Below, one piece after another: positions 1 to 8,886 of a DNA stretch of 64,000 nucleotides. Below the pieces are notes generated by a model. That model saw only the letters and a list, made by a program, of their open reading frames with translations. It was not told the origin of the DNA and did not search any database. Where the stretch lies: positions 310,001 to 374,000 of the forward strand of contig CAVVLN010000005.1 in assembly GCA_963749145.1 (NCBI GenBank), given 5' to 3'. The translations under genes and the position numbers were made by a program. Within the stretch, counting starts at the first letter, position 1; each line of letters starts with the position of its first letter. This DNA comes from JASHPR01 sp963749145. Lineage in GTDB: Bacteria; Actinomycetota; Actinomycetes; Streptosporangiales; Streptosporangiaceae.

Positions 1-84
1 GTTCGGGGCCGCCTCTTTGCGTACCCGCGGACGCGCGGGCAGCCGGGGCTCCACAACATCGCCTAAACGAGGGATTATCGGCGC

Positions 85-1701
85 ATGAGGCCCCCCGCCG
101 AGCAACTCATCCGCGACTACCTCAACCGGCTCTCGGTTGCGGCGCGGAACCAGCTGCAGCCGGAGGACAGGCGTGCGTTCCTCGCCCGGACTGGTGACTT
201 CATCGAGCGCCAGTCCGGCGTGCGCGGGACCGCCGACCCGGCTGAGGTTATGCGGATCCTGGCCGGCATCGGCGAGCCGGAAGCCGTGGTCGAGCGCGAG
301 CGGGCCCGGTTGGAGGTGCGGCGGAGCGAGCGGGCGGCCGCGGCCAGCAAGGTGACCCTGTGGAAGCCCAGGCGTCCCGGGCCTGCGCCCGCTGGAAATG
401 GCCGGCCAGGCGGTGACGAGGCCGGCGAGGACGCCATCGGGAACCTGACCCGCAAGGACGGGCGCCCGGTGACCGGCGAGATCAAGGTGACGAGCCGGCC
501 GATCACGTCGCGCTGGCGCCCGGGCGAGCCGTTCAGGCCGCGGCCGGGCCGGGCTGGGGCTGGCCCGGCTGGCGCGGCGGCGGCCGGTGCGGAAGGTGCC
601 GGTGCGGCGGGCGTCGCGGGCGGTGCGGCGGGCGTCGCGGGCGGGGCGGGTGCCGGTGCCTCGGGTTCGGCGGGCGGGGCGGGTGCCGGTGCCTCGGGCG
701 GGGCGGGTGCCGGTGCCGTGGGTGCCGCGTCGGCCGGTCCTGCCGGAGCGCCGGGTGCCGCCGGTGTGGCCGGTCCCGGTGCCGCGGGTCCAGCGGGCGG
801 TGTGGCCCCGAGCCCGGGCGGTGGGATGGCCGCTATGGCATCGCCGGCGGTGGCGGGAGCCCAGGCTGCCCCAGCCCACCCGCCGGGTCAGGGCGGCCCG
901 GGTCAGGGCGGCCCGGGTCAGGGCGGCCCGGGTCAGGGCACTCCGGGTCAGGGCACTCCGGGTCAGGGGACTCCGGGTCAGGGGACTCCGGGTCAGGGGA
1001 CTCCGGGTCAGGGCGGCCCGGGTCAGGGGACTCCGGGTCAGGGGGCTCCGGGTCAGGGCAGCCCGGTCCAGGATTCGCCAGGTCAAGGTACCCCGGTGCC
1101 GGGCGTCCCGGCATCGGGCGGTCCCGCCCGGGGCGTGCTGCCGCCCGGTACGGCGCCGGGCCCGGTCCCCGGTCCGGCGGCGGGGGGCGTCGGCACCCCG
1201 GCGTCCGCGGCGCCCATGCCCATCACGAACTGGCGGACCACCCGCCGCCTGCCGCGGCCTCGGCGCCTGCAACCCGGTGACCTCACCCGGGACATCGCCC
1301 GGAGGGCGGCCGAGGTCGGCCGCCGCCACCGCATGGAGACGATCTCCGTGGTGCTCATGGCCGTCGCCGGGCTGATCTACCCGTGGCCGATCTGGCTGGC
1401 TGGCTTCGTGATCTGGCTGGTCGGCGTCGGCATCGCACTCGCGTCGACCCTGTGGCGCCTTCCGGACAAGTGGATCGGCCTGGCCGGGCCGGTGGCGTTG
1501 GTCATCATCGGTATCGCGGTGGCCGTGTCGCTCGGCGGCAAGCTCGCGACCGTGTCTGACTACGTCCATGAGGCGCTGGCCGACTCCGTGTGGCTGATCA
1601 AGCTGGGCGCCCTGCTCGGAGCGGGATACCTGGCCTGGCGTATCTACCGCGGCCGCCGCGCGCCCTCGGTGCCGCCCTGGGTCCGCCGCAACAGCCGCTA
1701 G
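85..1701 (+). CDS. Multi-pass membrane protein with Gly/Pro/Gln-repeat linker
   Basis: 538 residues; function unknown. Residues about 5-80 form a helical cytoplasmic region resembling the HAAS-type domain of small actinobacterial membrane proteins. Residues about 150-370 are low-complexity Ala/Gly/Pro, including 14 pentapeptides of the type PGQGx (residues about 267-336). From residue 417 onward there are about four hydrophobic segments, roughly 417-437, 438-460, 466-490 and 505-525, and a basic tail. The ATG follows GAGGGA with workable spacing. The linker would be flexible and collagen-like in composition. No gene partner is visible, because the window begins just upstream. Coding status is well supported by length and membrane segments; the domain name is tentative. 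Confidence 0.75.
   Translation: MRPPAEQLIRDYLNRLSVAARNQLQPEDRRAFLARTGDFIERQSGVRGTADPAEVMRILAGIGEPEAVVERERARLEVRRSERAAAASKVTLWKPRRPGPAPAGNGRPGGDEAGEDAIGNLTRKDGRPVTGEIKVTSRPITSRWRPGEPFRPRPGRAGAGPAGAAAAGAEGAGAAGVAGGAAGVAGGAGAGASGSAGGAGAGASGGAGAGAVGAASAGPAGAPGAAGVAGPGAAGPAGGVAPSPGGGMAAMASPAVAGAQAAPAHPPGQGGPGQGGPGQGGPGQGTPGQGTPGQGTPGQGTPGQGTPGQGGPGQGTPGQGAPGQGSPVQDSPGQGTPVPGVPASGGPARGVLPPGTAPGPVPGPAAGGVGTPASAAPMPITNWRTTRRLPRPRRLQPGDLTRDIARRAAEVGRRHRMETISVVLMAVAGLIYPWPIWLAGFVIWLVGVGIALASTLWRLPDKWIGLAGPVALVIIGIAVAVSLGGKLATVSDYVHEALADSVWLIKLGALLGAGYLAWRIYRGRRAPSVPPWVRRNSR
883..1092 (+). repeat. 15-bp tandem repeat array inside the membrane protein gene
   Basis: Fourteen in-frame 15-bp units (consensus ccgggtcagggcact) encode PGQG followed by T, G, A or S. 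Twelve units are perfect at the PGQG core and the thirteenth is degenerate (PVQDS). Because the unit is a multiple of three, copy-number change would lengthen or shorten the linker without shifting the frame. Confidence 0.95.
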
Positions 1702-2179
1702 CACGCTGACCCGAACGTCCGGTGCCGCGCCGGCCGTGATCGTGGAAACTTAGCCGCGCGATGTGCCGAAAGGTCTCCGCGATCAAGGAACAGATCACGA
1801 AATACCGGTGGTCACGCCGTGCAGACAACTAGGTTACGGACGGGGTCCGCGCGTGATTGCTGGTGACCAGAACGGGTATCAGGGACGTGGGTCTTGATGC
1901 TTGGCGGGGGGCAGCATGGCGCACCCGCTGTTTCCCGGCTTCGCACGCGATCCCGTCCCAGCACCATTCGACGTGTGAGGCTGTGGAGGGCGTGGCCCTG
2001 GCTGCCGAGCCGGGGCCACGTCACTGGGACGGCCGGGACAGCCAAAGTCGCCGGATTCCGGCCACCGGGACCAGGGCCCGGGGCGGTCAGGATCCGCCAT
2101 ATCCCTCGCGGTACCGATAGCCTTGTATGACGTGCCCGCGCGGCACGCCCACGGTTCCTCTTCGCGTAAGGTCTCGCTC
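1702..2179. other. Intergenic stretch without a recognised gene
   Basis: About 480 bases between the PGQG-repeat membrane protein and the cold-shock gene. Several short frames are open on both strands, but none has a recognisable domain together with a convincing ribosome binding site. The region presumably holds the cold-shock gene promoter and leader. I see no tRNA or clear terminator. Confidence 0.5.
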
Positions 2180-2563
2180 GTGCCCACTGGCAAGGTCAAG
2201 TGGTATGACGCCGACAAGGGGTTCGGCTTCCTCACCCGTGACGACGGGGGTGAGGTATTCGTGCACTCAACCGCCCTGGAGAGTGCTAACACCGTGCTGC
2301 GGCCCGGGCAGCGCGTCGAGTTCGGCGTGGCCGAGGGGCGCAGAGGTACCCAGGCACTCCAGGTGCGGACGCTTGACCCGCCACCGACCGTGGCCAAGGT
2401 CAACCGCAAGAGTCCCGACGAGATGACCGTAATCATCGAGGACCTGATCAAGCTGCTCGACGGGGTGTCCAACACCTACCGGCGGGACAAGCACCCGGAT
2501 AACCGCGACTCGAAGAAGATCGCGGCCGTGCTCCGGGCCGTCGCGAGCGACCTCGAGGCCTAG
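2180..2563 (+). CDS. Cold-shock domain protein with C-terminal extension
   Basis: 127 residues. Residues 1-67 are a cold-shock (OB-fold) domain with the nucleic-acid-binding motifs KGFGFL (RNP1) and VFVHS (RNP2), so it is expected to bind single-stranded RNA or DNA as an RNA chaperone in the cytoplasm. The remaining 60 residues form a charged helical extension that is common in actinobacterial homologues and absent from 67-residue CspA types. I chose the GTG at 2180 because the domain starts there (VPTGKVKWYD) and TAAGG lies about 8 bases upstream. An upstream ATG at 2123 would add residues unlike the family. It converges on the MFS gene 36 bp downstream. Confidence 0.85.
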   Translation: MPTGKVKWYDADKGFGFLTRDDGGEVFVHSTALESANTVLRPGQRVEFGVAEGRRGTQALQVRTLDPPPTVAKVNRKSPDEMTVIIEDLIKLLDGVSNTYRRDKHPDNRDSKKIAAVLRAVASDLEA

Positions 2564-2599
2564 GCCGGCGGACGCCGCCGCCCGGTGCCCCGCGCGGGG

Positions 2600-4138
2600 C
2601 TAGGCCGGCGGGACGGGCCCGCGCATCCGCGGGGCGGCGACGGCGGCCGCGGTGGCGACGTCGGACGGGTAGCGGCGGCTGGCCGCGAACAGGAACACCG
2701 CCGAGGCGGTCAGCGGGGCCATCATGACCACGAAGGTCCACCGCAGCCCGCTGGTGCCGCCGCCGAACACGTACTGGGATACCGCTCCGAATATCACCGG
2801 CGCCAGCGCCTGGGCCCCGGTGCGGACGAAGTTGCGGATGCCCTCGGCCCGCCCCCACAGCCACGAGGGCATGATGTCCAGCCGGGCCGCGTCGATCGGC
2901 GGATTCTGGGCCGACAGGAAGAACGCGGCCAGCACGACATACGGGAGCGCGGTGACCGCACTCCTGGTGACCAGGGCCGGGATGAACAGCACCACGGTCG
3001 CCGCGGCGGCTACCGCGGCGACCAGGACCCGCCCGTTGAGCCGGCCCCGGCGCAGCAGCGCGTCCCCGAGCGGCCCGCCGGTCAGCACGCCGAGCACGGC
3101 GCCGCCCCCGACGATGAGCAGCAGGAAGTTGGCCAGCACCTGGCCGGTCCCGTACTGGCCGCGCACGAACTCGACGCCGAACGTCTCGATGCCGGCCAGG
3201 AAGTAGTAGCCGCAGGCGCCGGAGATGATCAGCGCCACGTTGGTGCGGACCCGCAGCACGTACCGGACGGCCGTGAAGAACGGCATCCGCCGGGCCGAAG
3301 CCATCCGCACCAGCACCGGGTCGGGCGCGATGCCGCGTTCCTGGGCCAGCCGCTGCGCGTCGGTCGGCTCATGCGAGGTCGCGTTGCCGTTCGGCGGCGG
3401 CTCGGGTCCCGGCGCGGCCCCGGCGGCCGTGGCCTGCTCATAGCCCGGCTCGGGAGCGAGCAGTCCCTGGCCGCCGCGGGCCGGCTCGGGCAGCTTGAAC
3501 ACCAGCCAGGCCAGGAAGAACGCGGGCAAGGCCAAGATGATGAAGGCCGCGCGCCAGGACAGCGCGGCGATGTCGCCGGTGACGGCGAAGCCGACCCCGG
3601 CCCCGGCCAGTTCGCCCGTCAGGATGTAGCCGTAGATCTTCCCCCGCTCCGCGCCCGGGATCCAGTCGCCGACGAGCGAGGCCACCGCGGGCGCCGTGGA
3701 GGCGGTCACCGCGCCGAGCCAGATCCGGTCCACCATCAGCTGGGCGAACGTATGGGCGGTCGCGCCCCAGATCATCGCCACGCCCCAGACCAGGATCGCG
3801 ATGGCTAGCATCCAGGTGCGCCGGACCCGGTCAGCGAGCACTCCGAACGGCACCGAGAACACCGCCCCCACCGCCGAGGTCACGGCCACGAGCAGCCCGA
3901 TGTCGGTGTTGCCGATCCCGAGCGAGTGCCGCAACTGAACGGCCGCCGCCCCGACGGTGGCCGCGTCCGCGCTGGACAGGGCGAGCACGCTGCCGAGCAC
4001 CAGGACGATCCGGGTCCGCGCGGGCCCACCGGACGCCGCGACGATCCGCCGGCTCGCGGCCTGCCCGCCGCGGCGGACGACCCGGTAGGCGGACCCGAAC
4101 GCCCTCGACCCAGGCGCCGGTCTTTCCGTGCTCCGCAC
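2600..4138 (-). CDS. MFS transporter
   Basis: 512 residues with about 12 membrane segments in the inner membrane. The first half has an MFS A-like loop between helices 2 and 3 (GVLADRVRRTW), and the central cytoplasmic loop (residues about 225-275) is long and polar. The profile resembles the spinster-like or general MFS group; the substrate cannot be told. It lies convergent to the cold-shock gene and upstream of a divergent DUF3027 gene. The N-terminal 40 residues are basic and poorly conserved-looking, so the true start could be downstream of 4138. Confidence 0.85.
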   Translation of the reverse strand: MRSTERPAPGSRAFGSAYRVVRRGGQAASRRIVAASGGPARTRIVLVLGSVLALSSADAATVGAAAVQLRHSLGIGNTDIGLLVAVTSAVGAVFSVPFGVLADRVRRTWMLAIAILVWGVAMIWGATAHTFAQLMVDRIWLGAVTASTAPAVASLVGDWIPGAERGKIYGYILTGELAGAGVGFAVTGDIAALSWRAAFIILALPAFFLAWLVFKLPEPARGGQGLLAPEPGYEQATAAGAAPGPEPPPNGNATSHEPTDAQRLAQERGIAPDPVLVRMASARRMPFFTAVRYVLRVRTNVALIISGACGYYFLAGIETFGVEFVRGQYGTGQVLANFLLLIVGGGAVLGVLTGGPLGDALLRRGRLNGRVLVAAVAAAATVVLFIPALVTRSAVTALPYVVLAAFFLSAQNPPIDAARLDIMPSWLWGRAEGIRNFVRTGAQALAPVIFGAVSQYVFGGGTSGLRWTFVVMMAPLTASAVFLFAASRRYPSDVATAAAVAAPRMRGPVPPA

Positions 4139-4329
4139 GTGGTCCTCGTCTTCCCCGCTGGTCGTCGGGTTCAGGGAGCAGCCCGCCCGCCGTGCACGCG
4201 TCCCGGTTCACCCATAGCCACCAGTATTCTTCCTCTAGGCGGCTAAGACGACCGCCCCGCTCGCCGAATCAGCGGCAGTCCGGTCATCCGGATGCGTAGT
4301 AACCGCCAAATGAGGAACAATTACTTAAC

Positions 4330-5250
4330 GTGAGCACGCTCCGCACGCGCCCCAGCCGCGCAGGCACCAGGGAACCCGACGAGGCCTGCGTCGCCGCCGT
4401 GGATCTGGCCAGGTCCGCCGCCGACGAAGTGGCGGGCCCGGGACAAGCCGGCGAGCACCTGGGGGTCGAGGCCGAGGGCGACCGCATCGTCACCCACCTT
4501 TTCGCGTGCCTGGATCCCGCCTACATCGGCTGGCGGTGGGCGGTCACCGTCGCCCGGGCGTCGCGGGCCAAGGCGGTCACGGTCAGCGAGGCTCTGCTGC
4601 TGCCCGGCCCCGAGTCGCTCCTCGCGCCCGAGTGGGTGCCCTGGCGCGACCGGGTCCGGCCCGGGGACGTGGGCGTCGGCGACCTGCTGCCCGCCCACCA
4701 GGACGACGAGCGGCTCGTCCCGGTGGCGATGCTCCAGGGCGACGAAGGCATGCTTGACTGGGACGACGACGACGACGGCTGGGCCGGGCCCGGGCTGCCC
4801 GCGGCGGGCCAGGACGACGCCCCGGCACTGCCCTCGGCCGGTGCCGACCCAGCCCCGGCGCCGGAGAAGGCTGGTCCGGGGGGTGAGCGTAGAAGGGTCC
4901 TTTCCGCGATCGGGCGCGACGAGACCGCACTGCGCTGGTACTCCAGCGAGCACGGCCCGCGCAGCCCGCTGGCGCACGCGGCACCGGGGCCGTGCATGAC
5001 CTGCGGCTTCCTGGTGCCGCTGGCCGGCCCGCTCGGGCGGGTCTTCGGCGTCTGCGCGAATGAGTTCGCGCCGGACGACGGGCGCGTGGTCTCGCTCGAC
5101 CATGGCTGCGGCGCGCACTCGGAGGCGGCCACTCCGGGGGGCGGCTACGGCACCGTGTCACCGGTCATCGACGAACTGGGGTACGACCTCGTCGACGCGC
5201 CCGGGGTCTCGATCGAGGAAACCGTCTTCGAGTCGCTCGACCACGCCTAG
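4330..5250 (+). CDS. DUF3027 family protein
   Basis: 306 residues, matching the actinobacterial DUF3027 family, whose function is unknown. N-terminal residues 15-140 are the conserved part, followed by an acidic Asp run near residue 142. The C-terminal half carries clustered cysteines (PCMTCG, GVCANEF, HGCGAH) that look like a metal site. The GTG start follows GAGGAAC about 10 bases upstream. I recall DUF3027, cold-shock and MFS genes lying near one another in other actinomycetes, which supports the identification, but I cannot verify that here. Confidence 0.85.
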   Translation: MSTLRTRPSRAGTREPDEACVAAVDLARSAADEVAGPGQAGEHLGVEAEGDRIVTHLFACLDPAYIGWRWAVTVARASRAKAVTVSEALLLPGPESLLAPEWVPWRDRVRPGDVGVGDLLPAHQDDERLVPVAMLQGDEGMLDWDDDDDGWAGPGLPAAGQDDAPALPSAGADPAPAPEKAGPGGERRRVLSAIGRDETALRWYSSEHGPRSPLAHAAPGPCMTCGFLVPLAGPLGRVFGVCANEFAPDDGRVVSLDHGCGAHSEAATPGGGYGTVSPVIDELGYDLVDAPGVSIEETVFESLDHA

Positions 5251-5519
5251 CCAGGACCGGCGGGAGTGTCGCCGGCGCGGCGGCGGGCGGCGCGCTCGCG
5301 GGACCGCTTCAGGCGCGGGACGTACAGCAGCCCGAAGACGCCCAGGCCCAGGCCGGTCACGCAGGTCCAGATCCACCACCGGTCGGCGGGCGGGATCTGC
5401 GTCCGGACCGCGAGCAGGACGATCAGGGCCACGGCCCACCCGGCGGTGATCACCCCGGTAACCAGCTGGTCGTTGGCCTCCAGCGGCGGCGGGGCCGGGC
5501 GGCGGGTGGTGCTGCTCAC
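5247..5519 (-). CDS. DUF2530 family small membrane protein
   Basis: About 90 residues with two hydrophobic segments (VTGVITAGWAVALIVLLAV and WWIWTCVTGLGLGVFGLLYV) and a basic tail, the pattern of actinobacterial DUF2530 proteins. The frame is open further upstream to 5642, but that extension lacks family-like sequence and would cover the marR promoter, so I chose the GTG at 5519 (another GTG lies at 5528). Its stop overlaps the end of the DUF3027 gene by 4 bp on the opposite strand. Function unknown. Confidence 0.65.
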   Translation of the reverse strand: MSSTTRRPAPPPLEANDQLVTGVITAGWAVALIVLLAVRTQIPPADRWWIWTCVTGLGLGVFGLLYVPRLKRSRERAARRRAGDTPAGPG

Positions 5520-5660
5520 GAGATCCACGGTAACTTGCCGAGGCGCGCGTGATGTACTTGGATCTACCGAACGCAACGACGCGTGCTCGTTCATCTCGCT
5601 AATGGTTTGCCGGAATCCCCGTGGCTCCGGTATCGTTAGCAAGAGTAATGACTCAGGCTA

Positions 5661-6122
5661 ATGACCATGACTTCACCGCAGACCAGGTCCGACGCGGGCC
5701 TGGCCTCAGCGCTCCGGATCTCGGTGAGCCGGCTTGCCCGCCGGCTCCGCGCCGAGCGGGCCGGGCACGGGTTGCCCGCGCTGTCGGAGCTGTCCGACAC
5801 CCAGCTCGGCGCCCTGGCCACGCTCGAGCACCATGGCGCGATGACCCCTGGCGAGCTGGCCGATCACGAGAAGGTGCAGCCGCCGTCCATGACCAGGGTC
5901 ATCGCCGTGCTGGAGCAGCGCAACCTGGTGATGCGGTCGGCCCACGCGACGGACAAGCGCCAGGTGATGCTCACGGTGACCGACGAGGGCCGGGACCTGG
6001 TGCACCAGTCGCGCCGGCTGAGGGACGCCTGGCTGGCCCGGCGCCTGCGGGAGCTGACCCCGCAGGAGCGGGCCAAGCTGCGCGCGGCGGCGCCGATCCT
6101 GGAGAAGCTCAGCCAGTCGTAG
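5661..6122 (+). CDS. MarR family transcriptional regulator
   Basis: 153 residues. A winged helix-turn-helix occupies residues about 45-115: LSDTQLGALATLEHHG leads in, MTPGELADHEKVQPPSMTRV is the HTH, and the wing contains DKRQV. The protein would act as a dimeric repressor sensing a small molecule. It precedes an MFS drug-efflux-type transporter in the same direction with no gap, a classic marR-efflux pair, so it probably represses that pair. The upstream region holds repeated GCTAATG/CGTTAGC elements (about 5598-5657) that could be its operator. The ATG at 5661 is followed by a second at 5667; the ribosome binding site is weak. Confidence 0.85.
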   Translation: MTMTSPQTRSDAGLASALRISVSRLARRLRAERAGHGLPALSELSDTQLGALATLEHHGAMTPGELADHEKVQPPSMTRVIAVLEQRNLVMRSAHATDKRQVMLTVTDEGRDLVHQSRRLRDAWLARRLRELTPQERAKLRAAAPILEKLSQS

Positions 6123-6145
6123 CCGGGCAGCCGGGGCGGACCTTC

Positions 6146-7381
6146 ATCTCGCTGCACACCCGTAACTACCGGCTCTTCGCGACCGGTCAGGTGATCTCCA
6201 ACACCGGCAGCTGGATGCAGCGGGTGGCGCAGGACTGGCTGGTGCTCGAACTCACCCACGGCAGCGGGTCGGCCCTCGGCATCACCACCGGCCTGCAGTT
6301 CCTGCCGCTGCTGCTGTTCAGCCTCTGGGGCGGCATGGTCGCCGACCGCTACTCCAAGCGCCGGATCCTCATGGTCACCCAGGCCTCGGCCGGGGGGCTG
6401 GCCCTGATCCTCGGCGTGCTCGCGCTCACCCATACCGTGGCGATCTGGCAGGTGTTCGCGCTGGCCTTCGGGCTCGGCCTGGTGACCGTGGTGGATAACC
6501 CCACCCGGCAGGCCTTCGCCGCCGAGATGGTGGGACGCGGCGGGATGGCGAACGCGATCGCGCTCAACAGCGCGGTGTTCAACCTGGCCCGGATCGCGGG
6601 CCCGGCCGTGGCCGGCCTGGTCATCAGCGCGGTGGGCACGCCCGCCGCGTTCCTGGTCAACGCCGCCTCCTACGGTGCCGTGCTGATCAGCCTGAAGCTG
6701 ATGCGGCCGTCCGAGCTGCACACCGGGCAGCGGCTGCCCCGGGCCAAGGGACAGTTGCGTGAGGCCTTGAGCTACGTGAGGGCGCGCCCGCCGCTGTTGA
6801 TGACGATGGTGCTGATCTTCTTCGTGGCCACGTTCGGCATGAACTTCCAGGTTACGAACGCGCTGATGTCCCGCGTGGTGTTCCACACCGGGGCCGGCGC
6901 CTTCGGGCTCGCCTCCGCGGTGTTCGCCGTCGGCGCCCTCGGCGGGGCACTGCTCGCCGCCCGCCGGAGCCGGCCGACCATCGCGCTGCTGTTCGTCACG
7001 TCGTTCGCGTTCAGCCTGCTCGAGGTGATCACCGGGCTGATGCCGGGCTACTGGTCGTTCCTGATCCTGCTGATACCGACGGGGATGGCGCTGCTCACGC
7101 TGACCACCGCCGCGAACTCCGCCGTCCAGCTCGGGACCTCGGCGGAGATGCGGGGCCGGGTCATGGGCCTGTACATGCTGGTGTTCCTGGGCGGGGCGCC
7201 GCTCGGGGCGCCCCTGGCGGGCTGGGTGGCCGAGGTCTTCGGGGCCCGGATGAGCCTGATCGCCGGGGGCGTGATCTCCGTCGTGGCCACGGTCGTGATC
7301 GGGGCCATGCTCGCTCGCACCCGCCGCGTGCGCGTGCGCGAGTACCTGCGGCCCCGGCAGCTGGCCCGGCTCGTCGCCTGA
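6146..7381 (+). CDS. MFS transporter (EmrB/DHA-like), start codon unclear
   Basis: About 411 residues with 11-12 membrane segments. The signature YRLFATGQVISNTGSWMQ at the N-terminus and GGMVADRYSKRR after helix 2 place it in the large MFS exporter group found next to marR genes. The frame lies -1 relative to marR. Between the marR stop and the conserved N-terminus there is no ATG, GTG or TTG. The first normal starts are GTG 6191 and ATG 6215, which would cut the first helix. I set the start at the ATC at 6146, preceded by GGGGCGGA, as the best guess. A frameshift or a non-standard start are both possible. Confidence 0.75.
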   Translation: MSLHTRNYRLFATGQVISNTGSWMQRVAQDWLVLELTHGSGSALGITTGLQFLPLLLFSLWGGMVADRYSKRRILMVTQASAGGLALILGVLALTHTVAIWQVFALAFGLGLVTVVDNPTRQAFAAEMVGRGGMANAIALNSAVFNLARIAGPAVAGLVISAVGTPAAFLVNAASYGAVLISLKLMRPSELHTGQRLPRAKGQLREALSYVRARPPLLMTMVLIFFVATFGMNFQVTNALMSRVVFHTGAGAFGLASAVFAVGALGGALLAARRSRPTIALLFVTSFAFSLLEVITGLMPGYWSFLILLIPTGMALLTLTTAANSAVQLGTSAEMRGRVMGLYMLVFLGGAPLGAPLAGWVAEVFGARMSLIAGGVISVVATVVIGAMLARTRRVRVREYLRPRQLARLVA

Positions 7382-7427
7382 GGCTTACCGGTTGCCGGCT
7401 CGCCGGCGGCGGCGGCAGGATGGCCGT

Positions 7428-8005
7428 GTGCGGCTGTTCGTCGCGATCGCGCCGCCGCCCGAGGTGCTGGCGGACCTGGAAGCCCGCGTGGCGCCGCTGC
7501 GGCCGGCCTGGCCTGCCCTGCGCTGGACCGGCCATGATGCCTGGCACGTGACGCTCGCGTTCCTGGGCGAGGTCGGCGAGGAGGCGGCGATGGCGCTCGG
7601 GCCCCGGCTGGGGCGGGCCGCGGCGCGGCATCCGCCCCTGTCGCTGTCGTTCGGCGGCGCGGGCGCGTTTCCCGGGCCGCGCCGGGCCCGCGTGCTCTGG
7701 ACCGGGATCGGCGGCGACCGCGCCGTCCTGGCCGCGCTGGCCCGGTCGGTCGCGGCGGGCGCGCGGCGGGCCGGGGCCCCGCCGCCCGACGAGGGCCGGC
7801 GGTTCCGGCCGCACCTGACCCTGGCCCGCTGCCGCGAGCCCGCGGACGTCGGAGGGCTGGTCGAGGCGCTGACCGGGTACGCGGGGGCGGCGTGGACGGC
7901 CGGCCAGATCCACCTGATCCGCAGCCACCTGGGGGCCGGCCCCCGCGGTACGAGACCGCGGGTACCTGGCCGCTGCGCGCGGCCGCCGCCACGGCGGACG
8001 CCTGA
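7428..8005 (+). CDS. thpR: RNA 2',3'-cyclic phosphodiesterase (frameshifted at the 3' end)
   Basis: The two-histidine phosphoesterase fold is clear: HVTLAFLG near residue 40 and HLTLARC near residue 125 are the two HxT motifs that hydrolyse 2',3'-cyclic phosphate ends of RNA. The GTG at 7428 begins the family-typical VRLFVAIAPP. The C-terminal motif SHLGAGP is followed in the wrong frame; the canonical ending (PRYETAGTWPLR) continues one frame away from 7946 and stops at 8005. Adding one C to the run at 7941-7944 restores GPPRYE. The restored end leaves a clean 6-bp gap to the convergent methyltransferase, whereas the unshifted frame would run about 100 bp into it. Confidence 0.8.
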
Positions 8006-8011
8006 CCAGCG

Positions 8012-8827
8012 TCAGTCCGTCCCCGCGCGGCGCCGCGCGACGTGCAGGACGGCTCCCCATCCGCGCCGCAGGGCCGGGTCGGCGCGCTGGCCGAGGCGGC
8101 GGCGGATCTCGCCGTAGAGGCGGTCCCGCTGCCAGTCCGCCATGCTGAGGTGACCGGAGAACGTATCCAGCAGGGCGATGTAGCCCTCGGCGTCGTAGAC
8201 CTGCTCCCAGTCGTAGTGCCGGACGAGCACCACGTCGAACAGCCCGCTCGCCTCGATCTCGGCCGAGTGCTCCGGCAGCTCGCCCGGGCGGGGCCAGGCG
8301 TAACCGGGCGGCAGGCCCTCGTTGATCTCGTCGTAGACGTCCTGGAGCTCGTGGAAGAACTGGTCGCCGGACTCGGGAAACACGTGCATCGCGCTCCAGA
8401 ACGCCAGGTGGCCGCCCGGGCGCAGCGCCCGCCAGGCGGCGCGATAGCGCATCGCCGGATCGATCCAGTGCCACGCGGTGGCGGCGAACACCAGGTCGAA
8501 CTGCTCGCCGGGACGCGGCCGCCAGTCCTCGAACCGGCCCTCGGTGACATCCGCGCCGAGCCCGGCCAGGTTGCGGCGTGCGGCCTCGGCCAGGTCCGCG
8601 CCGAGTTCCACGCAGGTGATCCGGTAGCCGCGCCGGGCCAGCGGGAGGGTGGCCTTCCCGGTGGCGCAGCCCACCTCGAGCAGGCGGTCGCCGGGAGCCA
8701 GCCCGGCGGCCGTGATGAGATCGTCGAACAGCTCCGCCGGGTAGTCCGGGCGCGCGCGCTGGTAAGACCCGGCCGCCTGGTCGAACGTCTGCCGGAGCTG
8801 CTCTCGTTCGCTGTCGGAGAGCGTCAC
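8012..8827 (-). CDS. Class I SAM-dependent methyltransferase
   Basis: 271 residues. Motif I LLEVGCATGKATLPLA (residues about 43-58), the acidic strand-2 end (CVELGADL) and FDLVFAATAWHWID are the SAM-binding and post-motifs of class I small-molecule methyltransferases. The substrate is unknown. I chose the GTG at 8827 because the family N-terminus (LRQTFDQAAGSYQRARPDYP) starts soon after; a much longer frame upstream runs antisense into the MetE-like gene and is not credible. It converges on thpR. Confidence 0.85.
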   Translation of the reverse strand: MTLSDSEREQLRQTFDQAAGSYQRARPDYPAELFDDLITAAGLAPGDRLLEVGCATGKATLPLARRGYRITCVELGADLAEAARRNLAGLGADVTEGRFEDWRPRPGEQFDLVFAATAWHWIDPAMRYRAAWRALRPGGHLAFWSAMHVFPESGDQFFHELQDVYDEINEGLPPGYAWPRPGELPEHSAEIEASGLFDVVLVRHYDWEQVYDAEGYIALLDTFSGHLSMADWQRDRLYGEIRRRLGQRADPALRRGWGAVLHVARRRAGTD

Positions 8828-8886
8828 CTGGCTAGCCTGTCTGGCCGGCCCGGCAGCGGTCCACCCTATTTCGCGGCCCCTCGGGC

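Noticed and set aside
1812..2130. Several 70-200-residue frames before the cold-shock gene
   Set aside because: They overlap one another on both strands, are rich in Arg/Pro/Gly, and none has a domain or a good start.
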